Shown here piece by piece: positions 26,384-36,666 of a DNA stretch of 42,148 nt (the stretch's first letter is position 1; every line of letters begins with the position of its first letter). Made by a program: the position numbers and the translations under genes. The DNA comes from an uncultured Nitrosomonadales bacterium (GTDB taxonomy: Bacteria; Pseudomonadota; Gammaproteobacteria; Burkholderiales; Gallionellaceae): positions 1-42,148 of the forward strand of contig CAIOSY010000145.1 of the NCBI GenBank assembly GCA_903861075.1, read 5' to 3'. The notes under the pieces were generated by a model that saw only the letters and a program-made list of their open reading frames with translations, ran no database searches and had not been told where the DNA came from.

Positions 26384-26464
26384 AGCTGCGGCCTCCCTGC
26401 GGGTCTTGGTTTCTATAAGTTGTCCTTCGCAGAAATTTATCTCGTGCGAGGTAATCATGCCTGA
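26351..26464 (+). CDS. Leader-like small ORF carrying a duplicate of the nuoD N-terminus
   Basis: A 37-codon frame with a good ribosome site (GAGG, eight bases before the ATG; it overlaps the nuoC stop). Its first 11 residues, [11 protein letters not shown], are identical to the start of NuoD. The 33 bases differ from the real nuoD start at three places, all synonymous third-codon positions. The following 26 residues (from SCGLPAGLG to LVRGNHA) have no relation to NuoD that I can see. The stop TGA at 26462-26464 lies inside the nuoD coding start, so the two frames overlap by eight bases. It could be translated and couple nuoC to nuoD, or be a partial duplication left by recombination. Whether the peptide has a function is unknown. 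Confidence 0.5.
   Translation: MPEIKNYTMNFSCGLPAGLGFYKLSFAEIYLVRGNHA
26424..26451 (+). promoter_or_regulatory. Hairpin that can mask the nuoD ribosome-binding site
   Basis: CCTTCGCA (26424-26431) can pair with TGCGAGG (26445-26451), seven base pairs with one bulged T and a 13-base loop. The 3' arm contains the GCGAGG Shine-Dalgarno sequence of nuoD, five bases from its ATG. Ribosomes translating the small ORF across this segment would open the stem. Confidence 0.45.
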
Positions 26465-27710
26465 AATCAAGAATTACACGATGAATTTTGGCCCGCAGCA
26501 TCCTGCTGCACACGGTGTGCTGCGTCTGGTGTTGGAGTTGGATGGCGAAGTTATTGTTCGCGCCGACCCCCATATTGGCTTGTTGCATCGTGGAACCGAA
26601 AAGCTGGCCGAAAACAAAACATTTTTACAGTCTGTTCCTTATATGGATAGGCTGGATTATGTTTCTATGTTGTGCAATGAACATGCTTATGTTCAGGCGA
26701 TAGAAAAGCTCGCCGGTATTGAAGTTCCTCTGCGCGCACAGTATATACGTGTCATGTTTGATGAAATTACCCGTATATTGAATCACTTGATGTGGTTAGG
26801 TGCGCATGGTCTGGACATCGGTGCAATGACGGTGTTTCTATATTGTTTCCGTGAGCGTGAAGATCTGATGGATGCCTATGAGGCGGTATCAGGCGCACGT
26901 ATGCATGCAGCATATTATCGCCCCGGTGGCGTTTACCGGGATTTGCCGGACAGTATGCCTCAGTATGAAGCGTCTAAAATTCATAATGCGGCTGCCGTTA
27001 AGAAAATGAATGAAAATCGTCAGGGTTCCCTGCTCGACTTTCTTGAAGATTTCACGCGTCGTTTTCCTACTTATGTGGATGAATACGAAACCTTATTGAC
27101 GGATAACCGTATCTGGAAACAACGTACCGTCGGTATTGGTATTGTGACCCCTGAACGTGCTCTGGCTTTGGGTTTAAGTGGTCCTATGTTAAGAGGCTCG
27201 GGTGTGGCGTGGGACTTGCGTAAGAAGCAGCCTTATGCGGCGTATGATAAGGTCGATTTTGATATTCCTGTGGGTGTCAATGGTGATTCCTATGATCGCT
27301 ATTTGGTGCGAGTCGAGGAGATGCGTCAATCTAACCGTATTATTAAACAGTGCATCGACTGGTTGCGTGTAAATCCTGGTCCTGTGATGACCAGTAATCA
27401 CAAGTACGCGCCACCCGGAAGAGTATCCATGAAGCAGAACATGGAAGAACTGATTCATCACTTCAAATTATTTACTGAAGGTATGCATGTGCCTGAAGGT
27501 GAGGCCTATGCGGCGGTTGAACATCCTAAAGGTGAATTTGGTATTTACCTCGTCTCTGATGGGGCTAATAAACCTTATCGCCTGAAGATACGTGCGCCAG
27601 GTTTCCCTCATCTGGCGGCATTGGATGAAATGGTGCGTGGTCATATGATTGCTGACGTGGTAACGATCATTGGTACGCAGGATATAGTTTTTGGAGAGAT
27701 AGACCGATAA
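26457..27710 (+). CDS. nuoD: NADH-quinone oxidoreductase subunit D
   Basis: A 417-residue subunit of the quinone-binding cavity, related to the large subunit of [NiFe] hydrogenase. Motifs: [23 protein letters not shown] (~9-31), [55 protein letters not shown] and the C-terminal VFGEIDR. I start at ATG 26457; an upstream in-frame ATG at 26406 would add 17 residues of unrelated sequence. Expression may depend on translation of the small ORF that ends in its start region. Confidence 0.97.
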   Translation: MPEIKNYTMNFGPQHPAAHGVLRLVLELDGEVIVRADPHIGLLHRGTEKLAENKTFLQSVPYMDRLDYVSMLCNEHAYVQAIEKLAGIEVPLRAQYIRVMFDEITRILNHLMWLGAHGLDIGAMTVFLYCFREREDLMDAYEAVSGARMHAAYYRPGGVYRDLPDSMPQYEASKIHNAAAVKKMNENRQGSLLDFLEDFTRRFPTYVDEYETLLTDNRIWKQRTVGIGIVTPERALALGLSGPMLRGSGVAWDLRKKQPYAAYDKVDFDIPVGVNGDSYDRYLVRVEEMRQSNRIIKQCIDWLRVNPGPVMTSNHKYAPPGRVSMKQNMEELIHHFKLFTEGMHVPEGEAYAAVEHPKGEFGIYLVSDGANKPYRLKIRAPGFPHLAALDEMVRGHMIADVVTIIGTQDIVFGEIDR

Positions 27711-28189
27711 TGTTATCCGTACATATACAAGATCAAATCAATCGTGAATTAAAGAAATATCCGGTTGATCAAAAACAGTCCGCTGTCATGTCAGCTTTGC
27801 GATTTGTGCAAGATGAGAAAGGCTGGATTTCAACAGAAGATATGAGTGACGTCGCGAGTTTTCTGGGTATGCCTCAGATGGCTGTGTATGAAGTGGCGAC
27901 CTTCTATCATATGTATAATTTGAAGCCTATGGGTAAAACGACATTAACAGTTTGTACAAATTTGTCGTGTACCTTGTGTGGTGTAGAGGATACTGTCGCG
28001 TATTTGAAAACAAAGTTGGGTATTGGTTTTGGCGAAGTTACGCCCGACGGTAAGTATGGTATGCGTGAAGGGGAGTGCATGGGGGCTTGTAAGGACGCAC
28101 CGGTGCTCACTATAAATAATAAAAAATTATGCGGTCGATTGACCCACGATAAAATTGACCAAATCTTGGCAGAATTGGATAAATCATGA
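27710..28189 (+). CDS. nuoE: NADH-quinone oxidoreductase subunit E
   Basis: A 159-residue thioredoxin-like subunit of the NADH dehydrogenase module that holds the [2Fe-2S] cluster N1a. Ligand cysteines lie in [10 protein letters not shown] and [14 protein letters not shown] 27710 shares the last base of the nuoD stop (TAATG), so translation is coupled. Confidence 0.97.
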   Translation: MLSVHIQDQINRELKKYPVDQKQSAVMSALRFVQDEKGWISTEDMSDVASFLGMPQMAVYEVATFYHMYNLKPMGKTTLTVCTNLSCTLCGVEDTVAYLKTKLGIGFGEVTPDGKYGMREGECMGACKDAPVLTINNKKLCGRLTHDKIDQILAELDKS

Positions 28190-29451
28190 GAGGTCCGGTG
28201 ACCCAAGCCACGATGGATTTTGACCAGCCGTGGACATTGGAGAATTATCTTAAAGTCGGTGGATATCAGGCTTTGCGAAAAATCCTGACTGAAAAAACGT
28301 CCCCGGAAGCTATTATAGCCGAAGTGAAATTGTCAGCTTTGCGCGGGCGAGGCGGTGCGGGATTCCCTACAGGTTTGAAATGGAGTTTCATGCCGCGCAA
28401 CTTTGCGGGTGATAAATACATCGTATGTAATTCGGATGAGGGCGAACCCGGTACCTGTAAGGACTGGGATATCATGTTGTATAACCCGCATTTGTTGATT
28501 GAAGGTATGGCCATTGCTGCCTATACCATGAATGTCAAGACGGGGTATAACTACATTCACGGCGAGATCTTTGAAGCATACGAACGTATGGAAGAAGCGT
28601 GTGAATTAGCGCGTGCCGCAGGTTTTCTGGGTGATAAGATACTGGGGACTGAATTTAGTTTCGATTTGCATAATCATCTGGGCTATGGCGCATATATTTG
28701 CGGTGAAGAAACCGCATTGCTCGAGTCCATAGAGGGTAAGAAAGGTCAGCCGCGATTCAAGCCACCCTTTCCTGCCAGTTTTGGTCTGTATGGCAAGCCA
28801 ACGACGATCAATAATACCGAAACTTTCGCTAGTATTCCCTATATTATCAATAATGGCGGGCAGGCGTTCCTTGATTTAGGCAAGCCTAATAACGGTGGGA
28901 CTAAGCTGTTTTCCGTATCCGGGCATGTCAATAATCCGGGTAACTTTGAAGTGCCTATGGGTACACCGTTTGCTAAACTGCTCGAGATGGCGGGGGGAGT
29001 TCGCAACGGGCACACACTTAAAGCTGTCATTCCTGGCGGTTCATCCATGCCTATTTTGCCGGGTCATATCATGATGGATTTGACCATGGATTATGATTCG
29101 ATACAGAAGGCGGGTTCCGGCTTGGGAAGCGGAGCGGTCATCGTCATGGATGAAACTGTTTGTATGGTTCGCGCTTTGGAACGCTTGTCTTATTTCTATC
29201 ATGAAGAATCATGTGGTCAATGCACACCGTGCCGGGAAGGTACTGGATGGTTATATCGCATTGTTCATCGTATTGAGCACGGTCAAGGTCGTCCGGAAGA
29301 TCTGGATTTGTTGTTAAGCATAGGTGACAACATTGCAGGACGTACTATTTGCGCCTTGGGTGAAGCGGCCGTCTGGCCAGTACAGGGCATGCTCAAGAAT
29401 TTCAGAGCAGAATTTGAATATCACATCGAACACAAGCGGTGCTTGGTGTAG
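28186..29451 (+). CDS. nuoF: NADH-quinone oxidoreductase subunit F (FMN and NADH site)
   Basis: A 421-residue catalytic subunit that oxidizes NADH with FMN and passes electrons to cluster N3. The NADH/FMN fold has [19 protein letters not shown] and [16 protein letters not shown]. The N3 ligands are in [14 protein letters not shown] and a later C in [10 protein letters not shown]. It overlaps nuoE by ATGA. The length is a little below the E. coli form (445), typical of proteobacterial and mitochondrial types. Confidence 0.97.
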   Translation: MRGPVTQATMDFDQPWTLENYLKVGGYQALRKILTEKTSPEAIIAEVKLSALRGRGGAGFPTGLKWSFMPRNFAGDKYIVCNSDEGEPGTCKDWDIMLYNPHLLIEGMAIAAYTMNVKTGYNYIHGEIFEAYERMEEACELARAAGFLGDKILGTEFSFDLHNHLGYGAYICGEETALLESIEGKKGQPRFKPPFPASFGLYGKPTTINNTETFASIPYIINNGGQAFLDLGKPNNGGTKLFSVSGHVNNPGNFEVPMGTPFAKLLEMAGGVRNGHTLKAVIPGGSSMPILPGHIMMDLTMDYDSIQKAGSGLGSGAVIVMDETVCMVRALERLSYFYHEESCGQCTPCREGTGWLYRIVHRIEHGQGRPEDLDLLLSIGDNIAGRTICALGEAAVWPVQGMLKNFRAEFEYHIEHKRCLV

Positions 29452-29470
29452 CTGACGGGTTAGGTGCGCA

Positions 29471-31870
29471 ATGATCAACATTGAAATTGATGGCAAATTA
29501 GTCGAAACCGCAAAGGGTTCGACCGTTATGGATGCGGCGCATAAAGCGGGGGTTTACATTCCTCATTTTTGTTACCACAAAAAACTTTCTATCTCAGCGA
29601 ATTGCCGGATGTGTTTGGTGGAGGTTGAAAAAGCACCTAAGCCTTTACCGGCCTGCGCGACTCCCGCTGCAGAGGGGATGAAAGTTCATACGCATTCCGA
29701 AATGGCCGCTAAGGCGCAAAAAGGGGTGATGGAGTTTCTGCTGATCAACCATCCTCTGGATTGCCCTATCTGCGACCAGGGAGGTGAATGTCAGTTGCAG
29801 GATGTTGCGATGGGCTATGGAGGCGGTGCTTCTCGTTACACAGAAGAAAAACGTGTGGTGAGTCCTAAGCAAATCGGTGAATTGATTTCTACGAATGAAA
29901 TGAGTCGGTGCATACAATGCACACGCTGCGTTAGATTTGGTCAGGAAATTGCCGGTGTGATGGAACTGGGCATGGCAAATCGTTCCGAGTTTTCACAGAT
30001 CATGAGTTTTGTGAATAGCTCTGTCGATTCTGAATTATCCGGGAATATGATAGATCTGTGCCCGGTAGGCGCCCTAACGAGTAAGCCATTCCGTTACACG
30101 GCTCGCAGTTGGGAGTTGTCACGGAGAAAATCAGTTAGTCCTCACGATAGTTTGGGTTCAAATTTAGCCGTGCATGTAAAAGATAGCAAAGTTTTACGTG
30201 TGGTGCCGGTTGAAAATGAGCAGGTTAACGAATGTTGGATTTCAGACAAAGATCGCTTTAGCTACGAAGGTCTTAATTCTGCGGAGCGTTTAACACGCCC
30301 GATGATTAAGCAAGATAACAAGTGGATCGAAGTTGACTGGCCGGCAGCGCTAGAATATGTAGCCAATGGATTAAGTCAGATTACTCGTAGCGCAGGAGCG
30401 AATCAAATTGCTGCTTTGGCGACACCGACGAGCACTTTTGAAGAGCTTTATTTGTTGCAAAAACTTATGCGTGCAATCGGTTCTGATAATGTCGATTATC
30501 GTTTACGTCAGTCTGATTTTAGTGCTGATGGTATGAGAGCGGGCTCGCCCTGGCTTGGTATGTCAGTAGCTAGCCTTAATTCGTGTGACCGCTTTCTGGT
30601 CATTGGCAGTTTTTTACGTAAAGACCACCCTTTAATTGCACAACGGATTCGTCAGGCGGTTAAGAGCGGCGCTCAATTTAATTTTGTTCATAGCAGTGAT
30701 GATGAATTGTTAATGGCTGTCGCGAACAAGGAAATTGTCGCGCCGGATCAGTTGGTTAGTGTGCTAGAGCAGATTTTAAAAGCACTCGCGATAGAGAAAA
30801 AGGTAGTTGCTCCTGTTGATGTGGCGAGCACCACTACGGGTAGGGTTGCGATTGATATTGCTAAAAATCTGGCCTCGGGAAAGCAAGTTGGTATCTTCCT
30901 GGGGAATTTTGCACAGCAACATCCACAAGCTGTTCGGCTGGCTTATTTAGCGGAACAAATCGCGATACTCAGCACGGGTAAAGTCGGCTATTTCGGTGAA
31001 GGTGCTAATAGTGTAGGGGCTCATCTTGCCGGTGCAGTACCTTTTTCTGGCAAGCATTCAGGTTTAAATGCCACAGCAATGCTAGAGAGTCCGCGTAAAG
31101 CTTACCTGTTGCTGAATGTTGAGCCTGAGTTGGATATGCATAATCCGCAACTTGCTATGCGTGCGATGAAATCGGCCGATATGGTGGTCTGTTTGAGTGC
31201 TTTTAAACATCAAGGACTCGACTATGCCGATGTAATGTTGCCTATTGCACCCTTTACGGAAACATCAGGCACGTTTATCAATACAGAAGGTCGCGCGCAA
31301 AGCTTTAAAGGCGCTACGAAGCCCCTGGGCGAAGCTAGACCTGCCTGGAAAGTGTTGCGTGTTTTGGCTAACGTGCTGGATTTGCCGGGATTTGAGTTTG
31401 ATTCAAGCGAGTCGGTGCGTGATGAAGGATTAGACTTATCATCTATAGCGGAAAGGTTGGATAATCATTTGCCTTTGATGAAGTTTTCAGCTGTTACGCC
31501 TGTTTTGGGTATGCAACGCGTAGCTGATGTGCCGATTTACGCTACGGATGCTGTCGTCAGACGTGCGACAGCACTGCAAAAGACCAATGATGCGGCCGCT
31601 CCTTTTGTTATGATCACAAGCGTTGATATGCACAAGCTGGGGCTGCAGCCTGGAGATGCAGTTAAGGTTACTCAAGGAAGTGCTTGTGTTGAATTAAGTG
31701 TTCGACAGAGCGAGCAGTTGGCAGCAGGAACTGTTCGCCTTGCAGCGGGTATTGCTGAAACAGCAATGCTAGGTGCGATGTTTGGAACGATAGAATTAAC
31801 AACTGTCCATTCGACTAAGCAGCCCGAACATGCTCGCCAAGTCGCTGGCTCAAACGTGGAGCGTACATGA
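29471..31870 (+). CDS. nuoG: NADH-quinone oxidoreductase subunit G
   Basis: The largest hydrophilic subunit (799 residues), carrying several iron-sulfur clusters. N-terminal [2Fe-2S] ligands are C34, C45, C48 and C62. The His-Cys [4Fe-4S] motif is [18 protein letters not shown] (~94-111), and [16 protein letters not shown] with [16 protein letters not shown] is the next cluster. A molybdopterin-oxidoreductase-like domain without cofactor follows. The extra N7 cluster cysteines found in E. coli are not evident here. Spacing from nuoF is 19 bases. Confidence 0.96.
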   Translation: MINIEIDGKLVETAKGSTVMDAAHKAGVYIPHFCYHKKLSISANCRMCLVEVEKAPKPLPACATPAAEGMKVHTHSEMAAKAQKGVMEFLLINHPLDCPICDQGGECQLQDVAMGYGGGASRYTEEKRVVSPKQIGELISTNEMSRCIQCTRCVRFGQEIAGVMELGMANRSEFSQIMSFVNSSVDSELSGNMIDLCPVGALTSKPFRYTARSWELSRRKSVSPHDSLGSNLAVHVKDSKVLRVVPVENEQVNECWISDKDRFSYEGLNSAERLTRPMIKQDNKWIEVDWPAALEYVANGLSQITRSAGANQIAALATPTSTFEELYLLQKLMRAIGSDNVDYRLRQSDFSADGMRAGSPWLGMSVASLNSCDRFLVIGSFLRKDHPLIAQRIRQAVKSGAQFNFVHSSDDELLMAVANKEIVAPDQLVSVLEQILKALAIEKKVVAPVDVASTTTGRVAIDIAKNLASGKQVGIFLGNFAQQHPQAVRLAYLAEQIAILSTGKVGYFGEGANSVGAHLAGAVPFSGKHSGLNATAMLESPRKAYLLLNVEPELDMHNPQLAMRAMKSADMVVCLSAFKHQGLDYADVMLPIAPFTETSGTFINTEGRAQSFKGATKPLGEARPAWKVLRVLANVLDLPGFEFDSSESVRDEGLDLSSIAERLDNHLPLMKFSAVTPVLGMQRVADVPIYATDAVVRRATALQKTNDAAAPFVMITSVDMHKLGLQPGDAVKVTQGSACVELSVRQSEQLAAGTVRLAAGIAETAMLGAMFGTIELTTVHSTKQPEHARQVAGSNVERT

Positions 31871-32895
31871 TGGAATGGCTAGAACCCGTTAAAACCCTGT
31901 TGGGGCCGGCCTGGTTGCCCATCTGGACGATACTTAAAATTGTCTTAATCATTGCGCCTTTGATGGGGGCAGTCGCTTATCTGACACTTGCTGAGCGTAA
32001 AGTTATAGGTTGGATGCAAATTCGCATTGGTCCGAATCGAGTCGGTTACTTCGGTTTGCTGCAACCTCTGGCGGATGGACTTAAGTTGTTCATGAAGGAA
32101 ATTATTATCCCGAGTGGATCCAATAAGTTTCTTTTCGTGGTTGCGCCCGTTTTGACGTTAATGCCGGCACTGGCAGCGTGGGCCGTTGTTCCTTTTAATG
32201 CAGAATTGGTTTTGTCCAATGCCAATGCAGGTCTGCTTTATATTTTGGCGATGACCTCGGTGGGTGTTTATGGTGTCATTATTGCGGGTTGGGCATCTAA
32301 CTCCAAGTATGCATTTTTGGGCTGTCTGCGCTCTGCAGCGCAAATTGTGTCTTATGAAATTGCAATGGGCTTCGCACTGGTCACGGTCTTGATGGCTGCG
32401 CAAAGTCTAAATCTGGGGGAGATCGTTAAGGGTCAGCAAGGTCATTACGGTATGCTTAACTGGTACTTTATTCCCCTATTCCCAATGTTTGTTGTGTACC
32501 TTATTTCAGGTGTTGCTGAAACCAATCGTGCCCCCTTTGACGTGGCTGAAGGTGAATCTGAGATTGTTGCCGGATTCCATGTCGAGTATTCTGGTATGGC
32601 GTTTGCATTATTCTTTCTGGGAGAATATGCCAACATGATTTTGATCGGTTTTCTGACCTCTATCATGTTCCTGGGAGGCTGGTTGTCCCCTGTATCATTC
32701 CTGCCAGACAGCATACTTTGGATGTTTGCAAAGGTCGCATTCGTTTTATTCCTGTTTTTATGGTTTCGCGCCACCTTCCCGCGTTACCGTTATGACCAGT
32801 TAATGCGACTTGGCTGGAAAGTGTTTATCCCGGTATCAATAATCTGGGTCGTGGTAGTGGGTGCATGGATGCAAACCTCCTATTGGTTGTGGTAG
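31867..32895 (+). CDS. nuoH: NADH-quinone oxidoreductase subunit H
   Basis: A 342-residue eight-span membrane subunit that lines the quinone chamber. Conserved loops are [38 protein letters not shown] (~42-80) and [27 protein letters not shown] (~220-245). The ATG overlaps the nuoG stop (ATGATG; a start three bases on is equally possible). Confidence 0.97.
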   Translation: MMEWLEPVKTLLGPAWLPIWTILKIVLIIAPLMGAVAYLTLAERKVIGWMQIRIGPNRVGYFGLLQPLADGLKLFMKEIIIPSGSNKFLFVVAPVLTLMPALAAWAVVPFNAELVLSNANAGLLYILAMTSVGVYGVIIAGWASNSKYAFLGCLRSAAQIVSYEIAMGFALVTVLMAAQSLNLGEIVKGQQGHYGMLNWYFIPLFPMFVVYLISGVAETNRAPFDVAEGESEIVAGFHVEYSGMAFALFFLGEYANMILIGFLTSIMFLGGWLSPVSFLPDSILWMFAKVAFVLFLFLWFRATFPRYRYDQLMRLGWKVFIPVSIIWVVVVGAWMQTSYWLW

Positions 32896-32930
32896 GAACG
32901 TGAATAATCACGCTCACACGAGGATATATA

Positions 32931-33419
32931 ATGGATAAGATTAAAGAATTTTTTAAGACGTTTCTGCTTATTGAGTTACTCAAAGGAATGGCGCTAACCG
33001 GACGTTATATGTTCGCTCGCAAAATTACTGTGCAATTCCCGGAAGAGAAAACGCCTCAGAGCTTTCGTTTTCGGGGTTTGCATGCACAGCGTCGTTATGC
33101 CAATGGCGAAGAGCGGTGTATTGGATGTAAATTGTGTGAAGCGGTATGTCCCGCATTGGCGATTAAAATTGAGGTTGCTGAACGAGATGATGGTACGCGA
33201 CGTACTACTCAATATGACATTGATTTAACAAAGTGTATTTTTTGTGGTTTTTGTGAAGAATCCTGCCCTGTTGATGCCATTGTCGAAACGCGCGTTTTTG
33301 AATATCACGGTGAGAGTCGCGAGGATTTATATTATACAAAACCCATGCTGCTGGCAGTAGGGGCAAAGCATGAGGCGCAAATTGCCAAAGACCGTGCAGC
33401 AGACGCGAAGTACAGATAG
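32931..33419 (+). CDS. nuoI: NADH-quinone oxidoreductase subunit I (clusters N6a and N6b)
   Basis: A 162-residue ferredoxin-like subunit with two [4Fe-4S] binding motifs, [12 protein letters not shown] and [12 protein letters not shown], which carry electrons to N2. The N-terminal ~40 residues form the membrane-contact helices. Starts 35 bases after nuoH; a 77-base gap follows it. Confidence 0.97.
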   Translation: MDKIKEFFKTFLLIELLKGMALTGRYMFARKITVQFPEEKTPQSFRFRGLHAQRRYANGEERCIGCKLCEAVCPALAIKIEVAERDDGTRRTTQYDIDLTKCIFCGFCEESCPVDAIVETRVFEYHGESREDLYYTKPMLLAVGAKHEAQIAKDRAADAKYR

Positions 33420-33496
33420 TAGGGAGTAGGGACTGGGCAGTCGGGGTTCTATCTCCGCTATCCACTTGCCGCTAACAGCCATTAGGGAGTGAATTC

Positions 33497-34096
33497 ATGA
33501 GTTTTTTTGATGTGGTTTTTTATCTGTTTGCCGCAATTACCGTTATAGCAAGTACAGGTGTTATTGTGGCTCGTAACCCTGTTCATGCAGCGCTTTGCCT
33601 TGTTTTGGCATTTTGTAGCGGTGCTGGAATATGGATGCTACTGGAAGCCGAGTTCCTGGCGATTGCGCTGGTATTGGTTTATGTGGGTGCAGTCATGGTG
33701 CTGTTCTTGTTTGTGGTCATGATGCTGGATATTAATCTGGTGCAGTTGCGTGAAGGATTTTGGCGGTGGTTTCCTTTTGGCGCCGCTTTAGCCGGTCTCA
33801 TGGTTTTTGAAATGATTTGGGTATTAGGCTCACGACAAACCGCAGATGCAACGATTGCGGTTGTTCATGGCGCTGACTATAGTAATACGAAGGAATTGGG
33901 TCGTCTAATATATACACAATACGTTTATCCTTTTGAAATCGCGGCTGTGATATTGTTGGTCGCCATGGTAGCTGCCATTGCATTGACTTTGCGTCGTCGT
34001 GCAGGTGTTAAATCTCAAAATATTGCCGAACAGGTCAAAGTTAAGAAAGCGGATCGTTTGCGTATTCTGAGTATGAAATCTGAACCAAAACAGTAA
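33497..34096 (+). CDS. nuoJ: NADH-quinone oxidoreductase subunit J
   Basis: A 199-residue membrane subunit with five spans. The family signature NPVHAALCLVLAFCSGAGIWMLLEAEFLAIALVLVYVGAVMVLFLFVVMML lies at ~27-77, including the acidic residue in span 3 tied to proton transfer. The C-terminal ~35 residues are basic. The gaps before and after contain stem-loop sequences rather than tight coupling. Confidence 0.96.
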   Translation: MSFFDVVFYLFAAITVIASTGVIVARNPVHAALCLVLAFCSGAGIWMLLEAEFLAIALVLVYVGAVMVLFLFVVMMLDINLVQLREGFWRWFPFGAALAGLMVFEMIWVLGSRQTADATIAVVHGADYSNTKELGRLIYTQYVYPFEIAAVILLVAMVAAIALTLRRRAGVKSQNIAEQVKVKKADRLRILSMKSEPKQ

Positions 34097-34120
34097 GTCA
34101 TTAGTAGATAGTAGAGAGTC

Positions 34121-34179
34121 GGGGAGTGGAAAGTAGGGGGTGGCCGGTTCCACTTACCACTTGCCGCTTGCCACTCACC
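34121..34179. repeat. Long imperfect stem-loop between nuoJ and nuoK
   Basis: A 23-base G-rich arm (34121-34143) faces a 23-base C-rich arm (34157-34179) across a 13-base loop; 16 of 23 positions pair as Watson-Crick. The CCACTTGCCGCT element in the right arm recurs between nuoI and nuoJ (33461-33472). Confidence 0.6.
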
Positions 34180-34208
34180 AATTAAATCTAGGGAGCGAAA
34201 ATTAGAAT

Positions 34209-34514
34209 ATGGTAACCCTTTCTCATTATCTGGTATTTAGCGCAGTGCTGTTTGCCATCAGCGTAGTTGGTATTTTTCTTAACAGGAAAAATGTCATCAT
34301 TTTGTTGATGTCTATCGAGCTAATGCTGCTGGCGGTGAATACTAACTTTGTCGCTTTTTCTCACTATTCTGGTGATACAGCAGGGCAAATATTTGTATTC
34401 TTTATATTAACCGTGGCAGCTGCCGAAGCTGCAATCGGCCTGGCCATTCTGGTTGTATTATTCCGTAATTTGCGCACCATCAATGTTGATGATCTTGGTA
34501 GCTTGAAAGGCTGA
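34209..34514 (+). CDS. nuoK: NADH-quinone oxidoreductase subunit K
   Basis: A 101-residue three-span membrane subunit related to Mrp[18 protein letters not shown] (~35-51) contains the conserved glutamate in span 2, and [18 protein letters not shown] the second conserved glutamate. Starts 112 bases after nuoJ and ends 4 bases before nuoL. Confidence 0.97.
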   Translation: MVTLSHYLVFSAVLFAISVVGIFLNRKNVIILLMSIELMLLAVNTNFVAFSHYSGDTAGQIFVFFILTVAAAEAAIGLAILVVLFRNLRTINVDDLGSLKG

Positions 34515-34518
34515 TGTA

Positions 34519-36570
34519 ATGGATATCCAAACCTATTATCTTTTAGTGCCACTCGCCCCTTTATTTGGTGCGATCATGGCGGGTCTGTTCGGTAAACTGC
34601 TAGGCCGGGCAATGACGCACCGCATTACCATTGCGATGGTTGGTGTGGCTTTGTTCTCATCCGTGCAGATATTTCAGGATGTATTGGCAGGGCACACTTT
34701 TAATGGCCCCGTCTATACCTGGCTTACATCGGGGGATACCAGTTTTCATGTAGGTTTTTTGATCGACCGCTTAACTGTCACGATGATGTTGGTCGTTACC
34801 AGCGTCTCTTTAATGGTGCATATCTATACAATAGGGTATATGTCTGAAGATGCAGGTTACCAACGCTTCTTTAGCTATATTTCGCTGTTTACTTTCTCAA
34901 TGCTAATGTTGGTGATGTCTAACAACTTTATGCAGTTGTTCTTTGGCTGGGAGGCAGTCGGTCTGGTTTCTTATTTGCTAATTGGTTTCTGGTACACACG
35001 ACCAACAGCTATCTATGCCAACTTGAAAGCCTTCTTGGTTAATCGTGTCGGCGATTTTGGCTTTTTGCTCGGTATTGGTCTGGTTCTTATGGTTTTTGGT
35101 ACCTTGGACTACGCAGCCGTTTTTGCCAATGTTCAAAGCCATGCAAATGACATGGCACCGATTGCCGGTATGTCCGTGAATTTGCTGACCGCGATCTGTA
35201 TCCTGCTGTTTGTCGGTGCTATGGGTAAGTCGGCTCAGTTTCCATTACATGTCTGGTTGCCGGATTCGATGGAAGGCCCAACACCAATCTCCGCTTTGAT
35301 TCATGCAGCGACGATGGTAACCGCCGGTATCTTCATGGTGGCGCGTATGTCACCGATGTTTGAATTATCCGATACTGCGCTGTCATTTGTGATGATTATC
35401 GGCTCGATAACCGCCCTGTTTATGGGATTCTTGGGAATTATCCAGAACGACATCAAGCGTGTGATTGCCTACTCTACCTTGTCTCAACTGGGGTATATGA
35501 CCGTCGCGCTGGGCGCATCGGCCTACCCTGTGGCGATCTTCCATCTGATGACCCATGCGTTCTTCAAAGCGCTGTTGTTCTTAGGTGCCGGTAGCGTTAT
35601 TATCGGTATGCACCACGATCAGGACATCCGTAATATGGGCGGTCTGCGTAAATATATGCCGATTACCTGGATCACGTCCTTGATCGGTTCGCTGGCTCTG
35701 ATTGGCACGCCGTTCTTCTCAGGCTTCTATTCGAAAGACAGCATCATCGAAGCGGTAGGGATGTCGCATCTGGCAGGTTCCGGTTTTGCTTATTTTGCAG
35801 TTGTTGCGGGGGTCTTTGTTACTGCTTTCTATTCGTTCCGTATGTATTTCCTGGTGTTTCACGGCAAGGAACGATTTGGACAGGCTCATGCAGAGTCAGC
35901 CCATGTCCCAACGGTTCATACGGATTCCACGCATGACGATCATCACGACGCGCATGATGATGCGGCACATGAACATCATGGCTTAGCACCCGGTCAAAAA
36001 CCTCACGAAACGCCTTGGGTCGTCTGGCTGCCGCTGGTGTTGCTTGCGATACCGTCTGTTATCATTGGTTATATCGCTATCGAACCTATGTTGTTTGGCG
36101 GCTATTTCAAGGATGCCATTTATATTGGTGAAAATCATGAAGTGATGACTGAGTTGCACGAGGAATTTCACGGTGCATTTGCCATGGCCTTGCATTCATT
36201 AACCAGCTTGCCGCTATGGTTGGCGATTGCCGGTGTTGCCAGTTCAGCCTATTTTTACCTCAAGCGTCCGGATATTCCAGCTGCGATACAGAAACGTTTT
36301 CAGTGGATTTATACCTTGCTTGAGAACAAATATTATTTTGATCGATTTAATGACTGGTTTTATGCTGGAGGCGCACGCGGTTTAAGTAGCTTTCTGGGTA
36401 AGTTTGGCGATAAAATCATGATTGATGGCTTAATGGTAAATGGTACAGCGGGTTTGGTGGGTAGGTTGTCAGGTGTAGTGAGGAAATTGCAATCAGGCTA
36501 TATCTATCATTACGCATTTACCATGATTGTAGGTGTGTTTATTTTGTTGACGATACGAAACTGGTTTTAA
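34519..36570 (+). CDS. nuoL: NADH-quinone oxidoreductase subunit L (antiporter-like)
   Basis: A 683-residue membrane subunit related to Mrp antiporters, one of three proton-pumping modules. The core is FLIDRLTVTMMLVVTSVSLMVHIYTIGYM, FFGWEAVGLVSYLLIGFWY (conserved glutamate), and AMGKSAQFPLHVWLPDSMEGPTPISALIHAATMV with the key lysine. A hydrophilic loop at ~456-490 is unusually rich in His and Asp. The long C-terminal segment is the lateral helix that runs along the membrane arm. Confidence 0.97.
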   Translation: MDIQTYYLLVPLAPLFGAIMAGLFGKLLGRAMTHRITIAMVGVALFSSVQIFQDVLAGHTFNGPVYTWLTSGDTSFHVGFLIDRLTVTMMLVVTSVSLMVHIYTIGYMSEDAGYQRFFSYISLFTFSMLMLVMSNNFMQLFFGWEAVGLVSYLLIGFWYTRPTAIYANLKAFLVNRVGDFGFLLGIGLVLMVFGTLDYAAVFANVQSHANDMAPIAGMSVNLLTAICILLFVGAMGKSAQFPLHVWLPDSMEGPTPISALIHAATMVTAGIFMVARMSPMFELSDTALSFVMIIGSITALFMGFLGIIQNDIKRVIAYSTLSQLGYMTVALGASAYPVAIFHLMTHAFFKALLFLGAGSVIIGMHHDQDIRNMGGLRKYMPITWITSLIGSLALIGTPFFSGFYSKDSIIEAVGMSHLAGSGFAYFAVVAGVFVTAFYSFRMYFLVFHGKERFGQAHAESAHVPTVHTDSTHDDHHDAHDDAAHEHHGLAPGQKPHETPWVVWLPLVLLAIPSVIIGYIAIEPMLFGGYFKDAIYIGENHEVMTELHEEFHGAFAMALHSLTSLPLWLAIAGVASSAYFYLKRPDIPAAIQKRFQWIYTLLENKYYFDRFNDWFYAGGARGLSSFLGKFGDKIMIDGLMVNGTAGLVGRLSGVVRKLQSGYIYHYAFTMIVGVFILLTIRNWF

Positions 36571-36578
36571 TCGTAGTG

Positions 36579-36623
36579 AGTGGTAAGTGGTAAGTGCTGA
36601 GTTGTATTCACCACTTTACCACT
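36579..36623. repeat. Stem-loop between nuoL and nuoM
   Basis: The left arm AGTGGTAAGTGGT (within 36579-36596, itself a GTGGTAA direct repeat) pairs with ACCACTTTACCACT (36610-36623) with one bulge. It has a similar G-rich/C-rich design to the nuoJ-nuoK element. Confidence 0.6.
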
Positions 36624-36666
36624 GTCTAATTGCACCTTTCTGCTTCATGATTAAAGGATACACAGC

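Noticed and set aside
26384-26456. Insertion sequence splitting nuoD from a copied start
   Set aside because: Only 73 bases lie between the copies, with no inverted ends or transposase, and the duplicated block is diverged at synonymous sites, unlike a target-site duplication.
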